Assembly: GCA_910584615.1 (NCBI GenBank)
Contig: CAJUAM010000017.1
Location: forward strand, 1 to 64,000
Length of the DNA: 64,000 nucleotides
Direction of reading: 5' to 3'
From: an uncultured Dorea sp.
GTDB taxonomy: Bacteria; Bacillota; Clostridia; Lachnospirales; Lachnospiraceae
Part shown: positions 50,351 through 57,937 of the stretch, piece by piece
Layout of the letters: the number at the start of each line of letters is the position of its first letter
Position numbering within the stretch: position 1 is the stretch's first letter
Program-made: the position numbers and the translations under genes
The notes under the pieces: model-generated
Told to the model about the DNA's origin: nothing
What the model saw: the letters and a program-made list of their open reading frames with translations, nothing else
Databases searched by the model: none

Positions 50351-53122
50351 ATGGAATATTTGGACTTTTTGAAAACAAAGATAGAGATTGCCGCCGAGAG
50401 CGGATTCACAGTCGACAGAGGTGAGCTGAACAAAGCCCTGAAACCTCATCAACAGGACGCTGTTGCATGGGCGTTAAGGGGCGGAAGGAGAGCGCTGTTT
50501 GAATCATTTGGACTGGGGAAGACAGTGCAAGAAATAGAGTTTTGCCATCAGGCAGTAAAGAAAGAGGGCGGGAAGGCGCTAATCGTCCTTCCACTTGGAG
50601 TGAAGCAGGAATTTACGCAAGATGCCATTAATGTTCTTGGATATAAGAAACCAAGATACATAAAGAATCAACAGGAAGCAGTGGCAGCAGATGAGGAAAT
50701 ATTGCTGACCAATTATGAAAGGGTCAGGGATGGGGACATAGATCCGTCATATTTTACAGCGACATCACTGGATGAAGCCTCTGTATTGCGAAGTTTCGGC
50801 AGCAAGACCTATCAGACATTCCTTGATAAATTCAAGAATGTACCTTATAAGCTGGTTGCAACAGCTACACCATCCCCAAACAGGTATAAGGAACTAATTC
50901 ATTATGCGGGATATCTTGAAGTGATGGATACAGGACAAGCTTTAACCAGATTCTTTCAGCGGGACAGCCAAAAAGCGAATAACCTGACGTTGTACAAGAA
51001 TCAGGAAGACGAATTTTGGTTGTGGGTGAGCAGCTGGGCGCTTTTTATTACAAAGCCGTCAGACATTAATCCAGCATATTCTGATAAGGGGTATGAACTG
51101 CCACCGCTTAAAGTGAATTGGCATGAACTACCGATATCCTATGGTAACGCAACGGAGAAAGATGGACAGATCGCATTGTTTAACGAAGCGGCAGCAGGAC
51201 TTAAAGAAGCGGCACAGGTCAAGCGCGAAAGCATTAAAGAGAGGGTTTCCAAAATGCGGGAGATCGTAGAAGCTTCGCCGGAAGAGCATTTTGTATTATG
51301 GCATGATCTGGAAGCGGAACGGCTCGCTATTAAAAAGGCGCTGCCTGATACGGTGGAAATTTACGGTTCACAGGACTATGACCTGAGGGAAAAACGGGTA
51401 ATTGATTTCTCGCAGGGGAACACAAGGCTGTTTGCAACCAAGAAATCGTTATCCGGATCTGGTTGTAATTTCCAAAGGCACTGCCATAGGGAGATATTTC
51501 TTGGTATCGATTATGAGTTTAATGATTTTATACAGGCAGTTCACAGGTGTTATCGGTTCTTACAGACAGAGGAGGTTACGATTGACATCATTTACATGGA
51601 GAATGAACGCGAGATTAAAGATACGCTGATTAAAAAGTGGGAAAACCATGAACACATGGTAGGAAAGATGACAGAAATTGTAAAAAAATACGGTTTGTCG
51701 GCAGCAGGCATGGAAAAAACATTAGGAAGGAAGATGGGAGTAAAGACGGTGAGGATAGAAGGGAAGAATTACACTGCGGTTCATGATGATTGTGTGGTAG
51801 AAACAAGACGGATAGAATCAAACAGTATTGGGTTGATACATACCTCCATTCCGTTCGGGAACCATTACGAATATTCTGAAAATTACAATGACTTCGGGCA
51901 TAACGGGAATACGGAGCGGTTTTTTGAGCAGATGGATTTCCTGACTCCTGAACTGTTAAGAATCCTTAAACCCGGACGAGTGGCAGCAGTCCATGTAAAG
52001 GACCGGGTTTTGTTTGGAAATGCTACGGGAGATGGGATATCAACCATAGAACCATTTTCCGCGTATTGTATCTTGCATTATATGAAGCACGGATTCCGCT
52101 ATTGTGGGATGATCATAATACTGACAGATGTAGTCAGAGAAAATAATCAGACTTATCGGTTGGGATGGTCCGAACAATGCAAGGATGGTTCAAAGATGGG
52201 CGCCGGATGTCAGGAGCTTATTCTTCTGTTTCGTAAGCTTCCAACAGACCGATCAAAAGCTTATGCGGATGAACCCGTAAAGAAGAGTAAGGAAGAGTAT
52301 ACGCGGGCAAGGTGGCAGATTGACGCGCATGGATACTGGAGAAGCAGCGGGGACCGTCTGGTATCAAAAGACGAACTAGCAGATATCTCCGTTGATAATC
52401 TGCAGCGTGTATACCGGCAATACAGCCGGGAGCATGTATATAATTACAAGGAACATGTAAAACTGGCAGAGAAGCTTGACCAGAAGAATAAACTTCCGGC
52501 GGCATTTATGGTAGTTGCCCCAGGTTCCTGGAATCAGATGGAGATATGGGATGATATTAACCGGATGCGGACATTAAACACCCAGCAGAGCCGAAGACGG
52601 CAGCAGATGCATGTATGTCCGCTCCAGCTTGATATTGTGGAAAGAATCATCAACAGATTTTCCAATGAGGGGGACACGGTGCTTGACCCTTTCGGTGGGA
52701 TAATGACAGTGCCGATGACAGCAGTCAGGATGAAGCGAAAAGGGTATGGCATAGAACTGAACCCTGATTATTTCAGGGACGGGGTTGGGTACCTTCGAGA
52801 GGCGGAAGAGGAAATAGAAACACCTACATTATTTGATTTTATAGGAGAGAACATGGAATGCACACGGGATAAAGTAGTAAAAAGTATTAGGGAAATAGAC
52901 CTGACTGGCCTCAGATTTCCTATCATTGCTATATATAAACATCCAGATGATTATCCGGATAAATACGTGGCAAGGATATTCGATATTAACCGTTACACAT
53001 ATACCGTGATCCTTAAAGATACTCTGCAGGAACTGCAAGAGGACATTTCACGGAATATATCAAAAACTTTCATCCCGAGGGATGAGAAAGATGAACCATG
53101 TATGGTGGGGAGCTGGATATGA
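50351..53122 (+). CDS. SNF2-like helicase fused to DNA methyltransferase
   Basis: A 923-residue protein. The N-terminal half is a superfamily-2 helicase: Q-region 'LKPHQQDAVAWAL' near residue 30, Walker A 'ESFGLGKT' near 52, 'LDEAS' (box II) near 142, motif III 'VATATPSPNR'. The C-terminal half is an amino-methyltransferase with 'SIPFGNHYEY' (motif IV) near residue 500 and 'VLDPFGG' (motif I) near 778, in permuted order. Motif IV reads SIPF, not (S/D)PP(Y/F). The last 89 residues may be a separate protein. The start is weakly supported. Confidence 0.82.
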   Translation: MEYLDFLKTKIEIAAESGFTVDRGELNKALKPHQQDAVAWALRGGRRALFESFGLGKTVQEIEFCHQAVKKEGGKALIVLPLGVKQEFTQDAINVLGYKKPRYIKNQQEAVAADEEILLTNYERVRDGDIDPSYFTATSLDEASVLRSFGSKTYQTFLDKFKNVPYKLVATATPSPNRYKELIHYAGYLEVMDTGQALTRFFQRDSQKANNLTLYKNQEDEFWLWVSSWALFITKPSDINPAYSDKGYELPPLKVNWHELPISYGNATEKDGQIALFNEAAAGLKEAAQVKRESIKERVSKMREIVEASPEEHFVLWHDLEAERLAIKKALPDTVEIYGSQDYDLREKRVIDFSQGNTRLFATKKSLSGSGCNFQRHCHREIFLGIDYEFNDFIQAVHRCYRFLQTEEVTIDIIYMENEREIKDTLIKKWENHEHMVGKMTEIVKKYGLSAAGMEKTLGRKMGVKTVRIEGKNYTAVHDDCVVETRRIESNSIGLIHTSIPFGNHYEYSENYNDFGHNGNTERFFEQMDFLTPELLRILKPGRVAAVHVKDRVLFGNATGDGISTIEPFSAYCILHYMKHGFRYCGMIIILTDVVRENNQTYRLGWSEQCKDGSKMGAGCQELILLFRKLPTDRSKAYADEPVKKSKEEYTRARWQIDAHGYWRSSGDRLVSKDELADISVDNLQRVYRQYSREHVYNYKEHVKLAEKLDQKNKLPAAFMVVAPGSWNQMEIWDDINRMRTLNTQQSRRRQQMHVCPLQLDIVERIINRFSNEGDTVLDPFGGIMTVPMTAVRMKRKGYGIELNPDYFRDGVGYLREAEEEIETPTLFDFIGENMECTRDKVVKSIREIDLTGLRFPIIAIYKHPDDYPDKYVARIFDINRYTYTVILKDTLQELQEDISRNISKTFIPRDEKDEPCMVGSWI

Positions 53123-53487
53123 CAGGAATGATGTTTCCCAAGGAGAAAAAGAGAAAAAATAAGAGAAAGAGTCCCAAAAACGTAATGGTGAAAGGCAGGA
53201 AACGCCTTTGGAGTATCTTTTCTGTAAACATGAACCGGTGCATGTACACCGGATCTAGTGAAGTGGAAAGGCATCATGTATTCCATCATACAAGCGAAGA
53301 GAAGATCAGGTGTGAGGAATATGGTTTTATCGCTCCCCTGCGCCCAGATCTTCATCCGAATGGAGCAAGGGCAGGAAGATATGCTGTACAGGTAGACAGA
53401 GACCTGAAGGAAAGAAGTAGGGAATACTATCTGACGAATTACGGAACGGAAGAAGATTTTAGACGAGAGTTTTATTATGTGAGTTAA
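53119..53487 (+). CDS. HNH-like phage nuclease (Ref-like)
   Basis: A 122-residue basic protein with 'ERHHVFHHTSEEKIRCEEYG' near residue 55 and 'RPDLHPNG' near 78, the pattern of phage Ref/HNH proteins whose usual second motif is CPxHH. The usual cysteine ligands are absent, so activity is uncertain. Start at 53119 (ATGA overlap with the helicase stop, GGGGAG 6 bases upstream) is preferred to ATG at 53098. It may act in recombination or packaging. Confidence 0.6.
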   Translation: MTGMMFPKEKKRKNKRKSPKNVMVKGRKRLWSIFSVNMNRCMYTGSSEVERHHVFHHTSEEKIRCEEYGFIAPLRPDLHPNGARAGRYAVQVDRDLKERSREYYLTNYGTEEDFRREFYYVS

Positions 53488-53504
53488 GAAATGGAGGATT
53501 AATT

Positions 53505-53705
53505 ATGGCATTTGATACATTTAAAGACCTGAAAAAAGGAGACAGGGTAAAGTATGAAAACGTTCCGGATGGAACTGGGAAAAGACTCTCAGGAGAAGGA
53601 AAAGTATATGGTTTCGGGAAATTCGGAGGAAAGGATTTTGTCTGGATAAAGGACGATAGAGGGAAGTTACAGGAAATTCCTTATGAAGAGGTAAAGAAGG
53701 TATAG
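53505..53705 (+). CDS. 66-residue protein, small beta-barrel type
   Basis: A short basic protein 'DLKKGDRVKYENVPDG' to 'IPYEEVKKV' that looks like an SH3-like or KOW-type small barrel, common in nucleic-acid-associated proteins; no family is certain. Strong ribosome site (ATGGAGG) and immediate neighbour to the nuclease-like gene. Confidence 0.6.
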   Translation: MAFDTFKDLKKGDRVKYENVPDGTGKRLSGEGKVYGFGKFGGKDFVWIKDDRGKLQEIPYEEVKKV

Positions 53706-53748
53706 CACCAACTGGAATGTATCACACGCAGCCAGTAAATATAGACAT

Positions 53749-53768
53749 CCTCCGGCGTCTGCCGGAGG
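53749..53768 (+). promoter_or_regulatory. hairpin just before the HAD gene
   Basis: CCTCCGGC-GTCT-GCCGGAGG, a perfect 8-bp stem whose 3' end is two bases from AAAGGAGG. Confidence 0.55.
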
Positions 53769-53787
53769 GGAAAGGAGGAAAAGTATA

Positions 53788-54198
53788 ATGATAGAGTTTA
53801 ATAAAATATATGCAGTGGATTTTGACAGAACATTAAACCTTGCGGAAACCTATCCACAGCTTGGAGAACCGAATAGAGAGTTGATTACTTTCCTTAAGGA
53901 ACGGCAGCAGGCAGGAGATAAGATTATCTTATGGACATGCAGAGAGGGAGACTTGTTGAAATCAGCAGTCAAGTACTGCAGGAATTATGGTCTGGAATTT
54001 GACGCTGTAAATGATAATTTGAAGGAGAACATCGAACAATTTAACAATAACTGTCGGAAAGTATTTGCAGACTACTACATAGATGACAGAAACGTAAGCT
54101 TCAGCAATCTGCCGTCCGTCACACTGAAAGGATCAAAGGATATGCAGAGTGTAGGGATTGCAGAATATATCATGCGAAGGTTCGGTAAAGTAGAATAG
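53788..54198 (+). CDS. HAD-family phosphatase-like protein
   Basis: A 136-residue protein with the HAD nucleophile motif 'VDFDRTLN' (near residue 9, DxDxT), motif II 'ILWTCRE' near 50 and a motif-IV-like 'YYIDDRNV' near 91. It is the short cap-less form common in phages, which may act on nucleotides or DNA/RNA 3' phosphates; the substrate is unknown. The ribosome site follows a strong hairpin. Confidence 0.82.
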   Translation: MIEFNKIYAVDFDRTLNLAETYPQLGEPNRELITFLKERQQAGDKIILWTCREGDLLKSAVKYCRNYGLEFDAVNDNLKENIEQFNNNCRKVFADYYIDDRNVSFSNLPSVTLKGSKDMQSVGIAEYIMRRFGKVE

Positions 54199-54213
54199 AG
54201 AGCATTAAGCCCA

Positions 54214-54364
54214 CTATTCTCCATCGTCCTTGCTTTGATCTGGACGTTTTGCAGGTGGAAGCGCTGTTGCTTCTTCATAGCTGGCAGTTTCGCGATTGCC
54301 ATCATAAGTATCTTTGGATTCAGTGTAATCAATTGGCAGTCGTAAAAGATGATTTTTCTTTCAT
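54214..54364 (-). pseudogene. 49-residue small protein with a frameshift
   Basis: On the minus strand AAGGAG precedes ATG at 54364, but the frame stops after 11 codons. Removing one A from the A5 run after the fifth codon restores a 49-residue protein 'MKENHLLRLPIDYTE' to 'KRPDQSKDDGE' that ends at 54214. The restored frame is acidic and cleanly coding-like. Either decay or an extra A from sequencing explains it. No family recognised. Confidence 0.55.
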
Positions 54365-54498
54365 GTGTACACACTCCTTTCAGAAATAGGATGTACATGT
54401 GAGCAAGAAATATGTATTTAAAAAAACAATAAACTAAGGATTTTCAGGAAGGGGAAAAAGAGTCGCGCGCATAATAACCGGTTTCTCCTGATGAGGAT

Positions 54499-55011
54499 AT
54501 GACAAAAGAAAGACAGGAATTAGTAGAAGATAATATACAGCTCGCACATTTCGTTGCGAATCGTTACCGTAGTATGTCGTTGGAGTTTGATGATATCCGG
54601 TCATCCGCGTATCTGGGACTGGTAAAAGCTGCTAGCAATTTTGATAACGGAAAAGGAACGACATTTGCAACGTTTGCAGTAACTGTGATAACAAATGAGA
54701 TTTTGATGTATGCCCGCAGGCAAAAAAAGCATAACCGGGTGACGGCTTCATTGGATGCGCCGCTTATTTCGGATGAAGACATCTCGCTTATGGACGTTAT
54801 ACCGAGTACAAAAGATCCGTATGGAGTGGTTGAACTGGAAAGGGACATCAGCAGACAAATAGACTGCCTGAATGATACAGAGCGGAAACTGTTGCTGGTA
54901 AAGCTTGGCAGACCTGATATTACACAAAACGAATTATCGGAAATAATCGGAATCACACAGTCAATGGTATCAAGGAAAATGAAGACTATCAGGAGGAAAT
55001 TAGTTAACTGA
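54499..55011 (+). CDS. sigma-70 family phage sigma factor
   Basis: A 170-residue sigma factor with region 2 ('LVEDNIQLAHFVANRYR', 'YLGLVKAASNFDNGKGTTFAT', residues 8-65) and region 4 ('LLLVKLGRPDITQNELSEIIG', near 130), but no regions 1 or 3. This is the short SigF/G-like type carried by Clostridial phages. It may transcribe later phage genes. A promoter recognised by it is not known. Confidence 0.85.
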   Translation: MTKERQELVEDNIQLAHFVANRYRSMSLEFDDIRSSAYLGLVKAASNFDNGKGTTFATFAVTVITNEILMYARRQKKHNRVTASLDAPLISDEDISLMDVIPSTKDPYGVVELERDISRQIDCLNDTERKLLLVKLGRPDITQNELSEIIGITQSMVSRKMKTIRRKLVN

Positions 55012-55050
55012 TGATAGTATGGCAGCAGCCAGATAAAGGAGAACATAGAG

Positions 55051-55209
55051 ATGTATGGATATATAGCAGGAGTTACAGATACAGATGAAATAAACTTTTG
55101 TCCGTATTGCGGTGAGGAAGTATCAATTATGCATGCGGGAGGGACAGTCACATGCGATTCATGTAAGAGAAGATTCGGAGTCGTAGAGCTGGACTCAGAG
55201 GAAACATAG
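55051..55209 (+). CDS. 52-residue zinc-ribbon protein
   Basis: Two CxxC pairs ('CPYCG' near residue 17 and 'CDSCK' near 37) form a classical zinc ribbon. AAAGGAG precedes the ATG. Such proteins in phages are often of unknown role and may bind DNA or protein. Confidence 0.75.
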   Translation: MYGYIAGVTDTDEINFCPYCGEEVSIMHAGGTVTCDSCKRRFGVVELDSEET

Positions 55210-55220
55210 AGAAAGGAGCC

Positions 55221-55258
55221 AAGCCTCCGGCCGGGGTGACGTGTACACAGGCTTCTTT
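55221..55258 (+). terminator. hairpin between the zinc-ribbon gene and the next
   Basis: AAGCCT (55221-55226) pairs with AGGCTT (55249-55254), enclosing a self-complementary CCGGCCGG, then CTTTAG. A weak terminator or an mRNA-stability element. Confidence 0.4.
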
Positions 55259-55318
55259 AGATAATATAGGAGATATTTTTATCATTTGCTTGATTTGGAG
55301 GTTAGGAGGATAGGGAAT

Positions 55319-55555
55319 ATGAAGTACAAGATTGGTAACACCTTTATGAATCAGTTAGAAATAATGGCTATTGATAAGGATAGGACAAGACAATATTTTT
55401 TAAGCGGCAGTCAAGATACAGGATGGTGGAGCGAAGCTGCGCTTGATGATTTGAGAAAAATGTCATGTGGAGATTGCAAATGGAAAGGGAAAAGACATCA
55501 AAAATGTAGTTGTTGTATCAGAAACAATAACATGAAAGATAATTATGAATATTAG
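55319..55555 (+). CDS. 78-residue Cys-rich phage protein
   Basis: Residues 1-45 are a beta-rich segment ('MKYKIGNTFMNQLEIMAIDK', 'YFLSGSQDTGWWSE'); the end has five cysteines ('CGDCKWKG', 'CSCC') likely binding a metal. ATG at 55319 follows AGGAGG. The 3' end overlaps the next gene by 11 bases. Confidence 0.68.
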   Translation: MKYKIGNTFMNQLEIMAIDKDRTRQYFLSGSQDTGWWSEAALDDLRKMSCGDCKWKGKRHQKCSCCIRNNNMKDNYEY

Positions 55556-55748
55556 ACAGAGCATAAACAAACTCCAAAAAGCACTGATGCAGCATGGGAA
55601 AGGATCGGAAAATATGTTTATACCATATAGATGTGAAGATTGTATTTACGGAATATATAACCATGAAGATAGCTGTTATGAAAATGGTTGCTCCGCATCA
55701 GATGATGATGAATGTGAAGAATTATTTCAGGAAGATGATAGGACATGA
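55545..55748 (+). CDS. 67-residue protein, MNIR family member 1
   Basis: Starts 'MNIRQSINKLQKALMQHGKG', nearly identical to the start of the next gene, then a Cys-rich acidic part ('CEDCIYGIYNH', 'ENGCSASDDDECEE'). It overlaps the previous gene by 11 bases and the next by 4 (ATGA), so translation is coupled. No known function. Confidence 0.65.
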   Translation: MNIRQSINKLQKALMQHGKGSENMFIPYRCEDCIYGIYNHEDSCYENGCSASDDDECEELFQEDDRT

Positions 55749-56008
55749 ACATCCGAGCAACCATAAACAAACTGCAATCCGCTTTGATTACAAAAGGCTA
55801 TATCTATAAAATAAACACATACCAATTTTACAGCGAACAGCAAAACCGCATGATTACCAGTTACCGCATTACGGAAAAACAGCCATACCGTAAGAAAAAC
55901 GGTGAAATGTCTAAGAAAGATGTGGAACTGCTGAATAGCTGTAGTCAGGTGGAAGTTTTGAAGTGGTTTGCTGGGAAATGGGAGAAAAGGAAGAATGAGA
56001 CTGATTGA
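55745..56008 (+). CDS. 87-residue protein, MNIR family member 2
   Basis: Starts 'MNIRATINKLQSALITKGYI', matching the previous gene's first 17 residues at 11 positions, then a different basic tail ('KINTYQFYSEQQNRMITSYR', 'EVLKWFAGKWEKRKN'). Similar phage proteins occur in Lachnospiraceae. It overlaps the preceding stop (ATGA) and the next gene by 14 bases. Confidence 0.68.
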   Translation: MNIRATINKLQSALITKGYIYKINTYQFYSEQQNRMITSYRITEKQPYRKKNGEMSKKDVELLNSCSQVEVLKWFAGKWEKRKNETD

Positions 56009-56285
56009 CGTAGATTTACTCTTAGAAGAAATAAACAGCTTTTCCATGAGAATTACAGGACCGTCTAATGCTATGGCGATTATAATCATGGAAGAAACAA
56101 AGAAATCTATTGCAAAGATGGCTGATGAACAACCTATCGCCTATAACGTGGATAAGGTTGTGGAGCGGTTGGAAAGCGTGTCTATTCCAGAAGATAAAGT
56201 ATTATATGCAAGTCCGGATGAATTTGGCCAGTTTGTAAAATTGAAGGATGCAGTTGAAATTGTAAAATCCAGTGGCATTGAATGA
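55995..56285 (+). CDS. 96-residue phage protein
   Basis: Begins 'MRLIDVDLLLEEINSF'; helical acidic N-terminus and C-terminal 'VKLKDAVEIVKSSG'. ATG at 55995 follows GGAGAAAAGGA. The start resembles the MRLID(V/A)D start of many short phage proteins of unknown role. Confidence 0.7.
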   Translation: MRLIDVDLLLEEINSFSMRITGPSNAMAIIIMEETKKSIAKMADEQPIAYNVDKVVERLESVSIPEDKVLYASPDEFGQFVKLKDAVEIVKSSGIE

Positions 56286-56298
56286 AATTGGAGGGAAC

Positions 56299-56538
56299 AT
56301 GAGATATAAGTGTATAAAAGAAATGTGTCTACCTAAATGCGATGGTGACGGTTTTGAAATACCGAATGAATACGGATTTGTGACAGTTGGAAGCATTTGG
56401 GAAAGAGACGATATGGGTAATCTTATTGGTGGTGATGTGCATTTAGATTCACTCAATGATGATTGTGATTTTGGATGGATTGAAATGCCGTTTGAAGAAT
56501 TAAGAGAGAATTTTGTTCCGGAGGAAAGAAATAGGTGA
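56299..56538 (+). CDS. 79-residue phage protein
   Basis: Starts 'MRYKCIKEMCLPKCDGDGFE', with 'GSIWERDDMGNLIGGDVHLD' in the middle. This form is common in phages of Clostridia without known function. ATG at 56299 has GGAGGGA just upstream. Confidence 0.7.
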   Translation: MRYKCIKEMCLPKCDGDGFEIPNEYGFVTVGSIWERDDMGNLIGGDVHLDSLNDDCDFGWIEMPFEELRENFVPEERNR

Positions 56539-56544
56539 TAAAAA

Positions 56545-56889
56545 ATGAGATTGATAGCTTCGGATCAGGTTGATTTTGGAAAAATTTTTATAGGTGCGTC
56601 TGATTTTGCGAAAGACACAAGAGAGGCGGCGCAGAAATTTACGGATAGCCAGTCTGCAGTTTTAGAGATTGATGAAAAGATGGCAGTAGATATCAAACAG
56701 GCAATCAAATATTTTGAAGATGAGCTGTCACAGATAAAGGTATTCTCTGATATCGTTTCCTTCCGGGAAGTCGAACGCAGGAGCATAGAGACAGCACTAA
56801 AGATTCTGAAAAGAATACAGGAAGCCATACAGAAGGGGCAGCAGGATGGCAGCAGGCAGTGTGCGACATCGTACGAATCAAGGTGTTAG
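56545..56889 (+). CDS. 114-residue helical phage protein
   Basis: A mostly helical protein ('REAAQKFTDSQSAVLEI', 'VERRSIETALKILKRIQEAI') likely forming a coiled coil. It ends in a Ser/Gln-rich, low-complexity tail. No family recognised. AGGTGATAAAAA precedes the ATG. Confidence 0.65.
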   Translation: MRLIASDQVDFGKIFIGASDFAKDTREAAQKFTDSQSAVLEIDEKMAVDIKQAIKYFEDELSQIKVFSDIVSFREVERRSIETALKILKRIQEAIQKGQQDGSRQCATSYESRC

Positions 56890-56898
56890 GAGAAAAGG

Positions 56899-57198
56899 AT
56901 GGCAGCAGGACAGAAAGAACAGATGGATAGAATAAGGACATGCCCTGTCTGCGGCAGGGAATTTACAGACCGTACTAGAAAATATTGCAGTCCGAAGTGT
57001 TCAAAGGAAGGATACCGGAAAAGGCAGGCAAAGTATAGTATCGAGAAGTATCATACAGAGAAGGACAAGCAGAACAAAGAAGCCAAGAAGCCAAAGAAAG
57101 AAAGCTCGCTGGAAAGACTGGCAAAGGAAGCAAGAGAAGCCAGAATGACTTACGGGCAGTATGTTGCTTTAGGATATGCAGAGATAAAAAGGGGTTGA
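56899..57198 (+). CDS. 99-residue zinc-finger phage protein
   Basis: A zinc ribbon ('CPVCGREFTDRTRKYCSPKC', residues 16-35) is followed by a long Lys-rich helical segment and 'MTYGQYVALGYAEI'. Such proteins are often found near the ArpU/late-regulator genes of Gram-positive phages. The role is unknown; the basic tail suggests nucleic-acid binding. Confidence 0.75.
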   Translation: MAAGQKEQMDRIRTCPVCGREFTDRTRKYCSPKCSKEGYRKRQAKYSIEKYHTEKDKQNKEAKKPKKESSLERLAKEAREARMTYGQYVALGYAEIKRG

Positions 57199-57204
57199 TA
57201 TCAT

Positions 57205-57657
57205 ATGCAGGCAGTGCAGACAGAGAATGAACAGAAGAAAGAGTACCTGAAAGGTTACCGCACCCATGTCAGGAGGATTAATCGGATAGAGACAGAGCTT
57301 GCAGAGCTGCGGGCCATGCGCACTTCAATGTCGATGAGTAATGACGGTATGCCGCATGGATCAGGACAAGCAGATCTGTCAGGCTATGCTGCAGAACTTG
57401 ATCAGCAGGAGCGCAACCTTATCAAGGAACGCTATAATCGGATTAAAACTTATGAAGACATTGCCGGCCGTATTAAAAAGCTAAAGAGTGAGAACGAGAA
57501 AGACGTATTATTCTACCGGTACATATCCGGTTTAGCATGGTGGGAGATAGCGGAGAAGATGTCATTTTCTGAAAGGCAGATATTTAGGATTCATGGGAAG
57601 GCATTGATACATTTCAAACTTCCAGAAGATTTTAAAGATGTCAGTGAATGTCAGTAG
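57205..57657 (+). CDS. ArpU/DUF1492-like late transcription regulator
   Basis: A 150-residue protein: an N-terminal coiled coil ('RRINRIETELAELRAM'), a linker rich in Met/Ser/Gly, and a C-terminal sigma-region-4-like helix-turn-helix ('ENEKDVLFYRYISGLAWWEI', 'FSERQIFRIHGKALI'). Its position before the terminase genes is that of late-gene activators of the ArpU/DUF1492 type in Gram-positive phages. Its target promoter is not identified. Confidence 0.78.
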   Translation: MQAVQTENEQKKEYLKGYRTHVRRINRIETELAELRAMRTSMSMSNDGMPHGSGQADLSGYAAELDQQERNLIKERYNRIKTYEDIAGRIKKLKSENEKDVLFYRYISGLAWWEIAEKMSFSERQIFRIHGKALIHFKLPEDFKDVSECQ

Positions 57658-57681
57658 TAACTGTGATATTATGGTATCATC

Positions 57682-57765
57682 GAGAAGCGGAAGGGAAGAA
57701 CCGGAAGCTTCTCATCCACACACAATAATGGAAAGGCATTCTGTATAAAAACAGGATGCTTTTTT
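57682..57765 (+). terminator. double hairpin with intrinsic terminator before the ATPase gene
   Basis: A 7-bp stem (57682-57688 with 57707-57713) is followed by a 9-bp stem with one G-T pair (57736-57744 with 57751-57759) and TTTTTT. It ends the operon of the ArpU-like gene and separates it from the ATPase/TOPRIM pair. Confidence 0.8.
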
Positions 57766-57853
57766 ACCGTGAAGGATGTCGAAGGATTTTGTTGTGCGAG
57801 TTTGTGATTTCGTCATTTTTTATAACATTATATATATAAAATAAAAATATCGT

Positions 57854-57882
57854 TTGAAAAAAAGTTAGATTGGGTGTATTAT
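57854..57882 (+). promoter_or_regulatory. dedicated promoter of the ATPase/TOPRIM pair
   Basis: TTGAAA-N17-TATTAT. The predicted transcript starts near 57889, after the ATG at 57881, which supports 57938 as the true ATPase start. Confidence 0.7.
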
Positions 57883-57937
57883 GAGAATGTCAATTAGTTC
57901 GCAAAATCCGAATATTTATTCACGGGGAGAAAAAACA

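Noticed and set aside
54075..54398. A 107-codon minus-strand frame in the gap after the HAD gene
   Set aside because: It overlaps the HAD coding sequence by more than 100 bases and reads as non-coding. A shorter frame with one base removed fits the ribosome site better.
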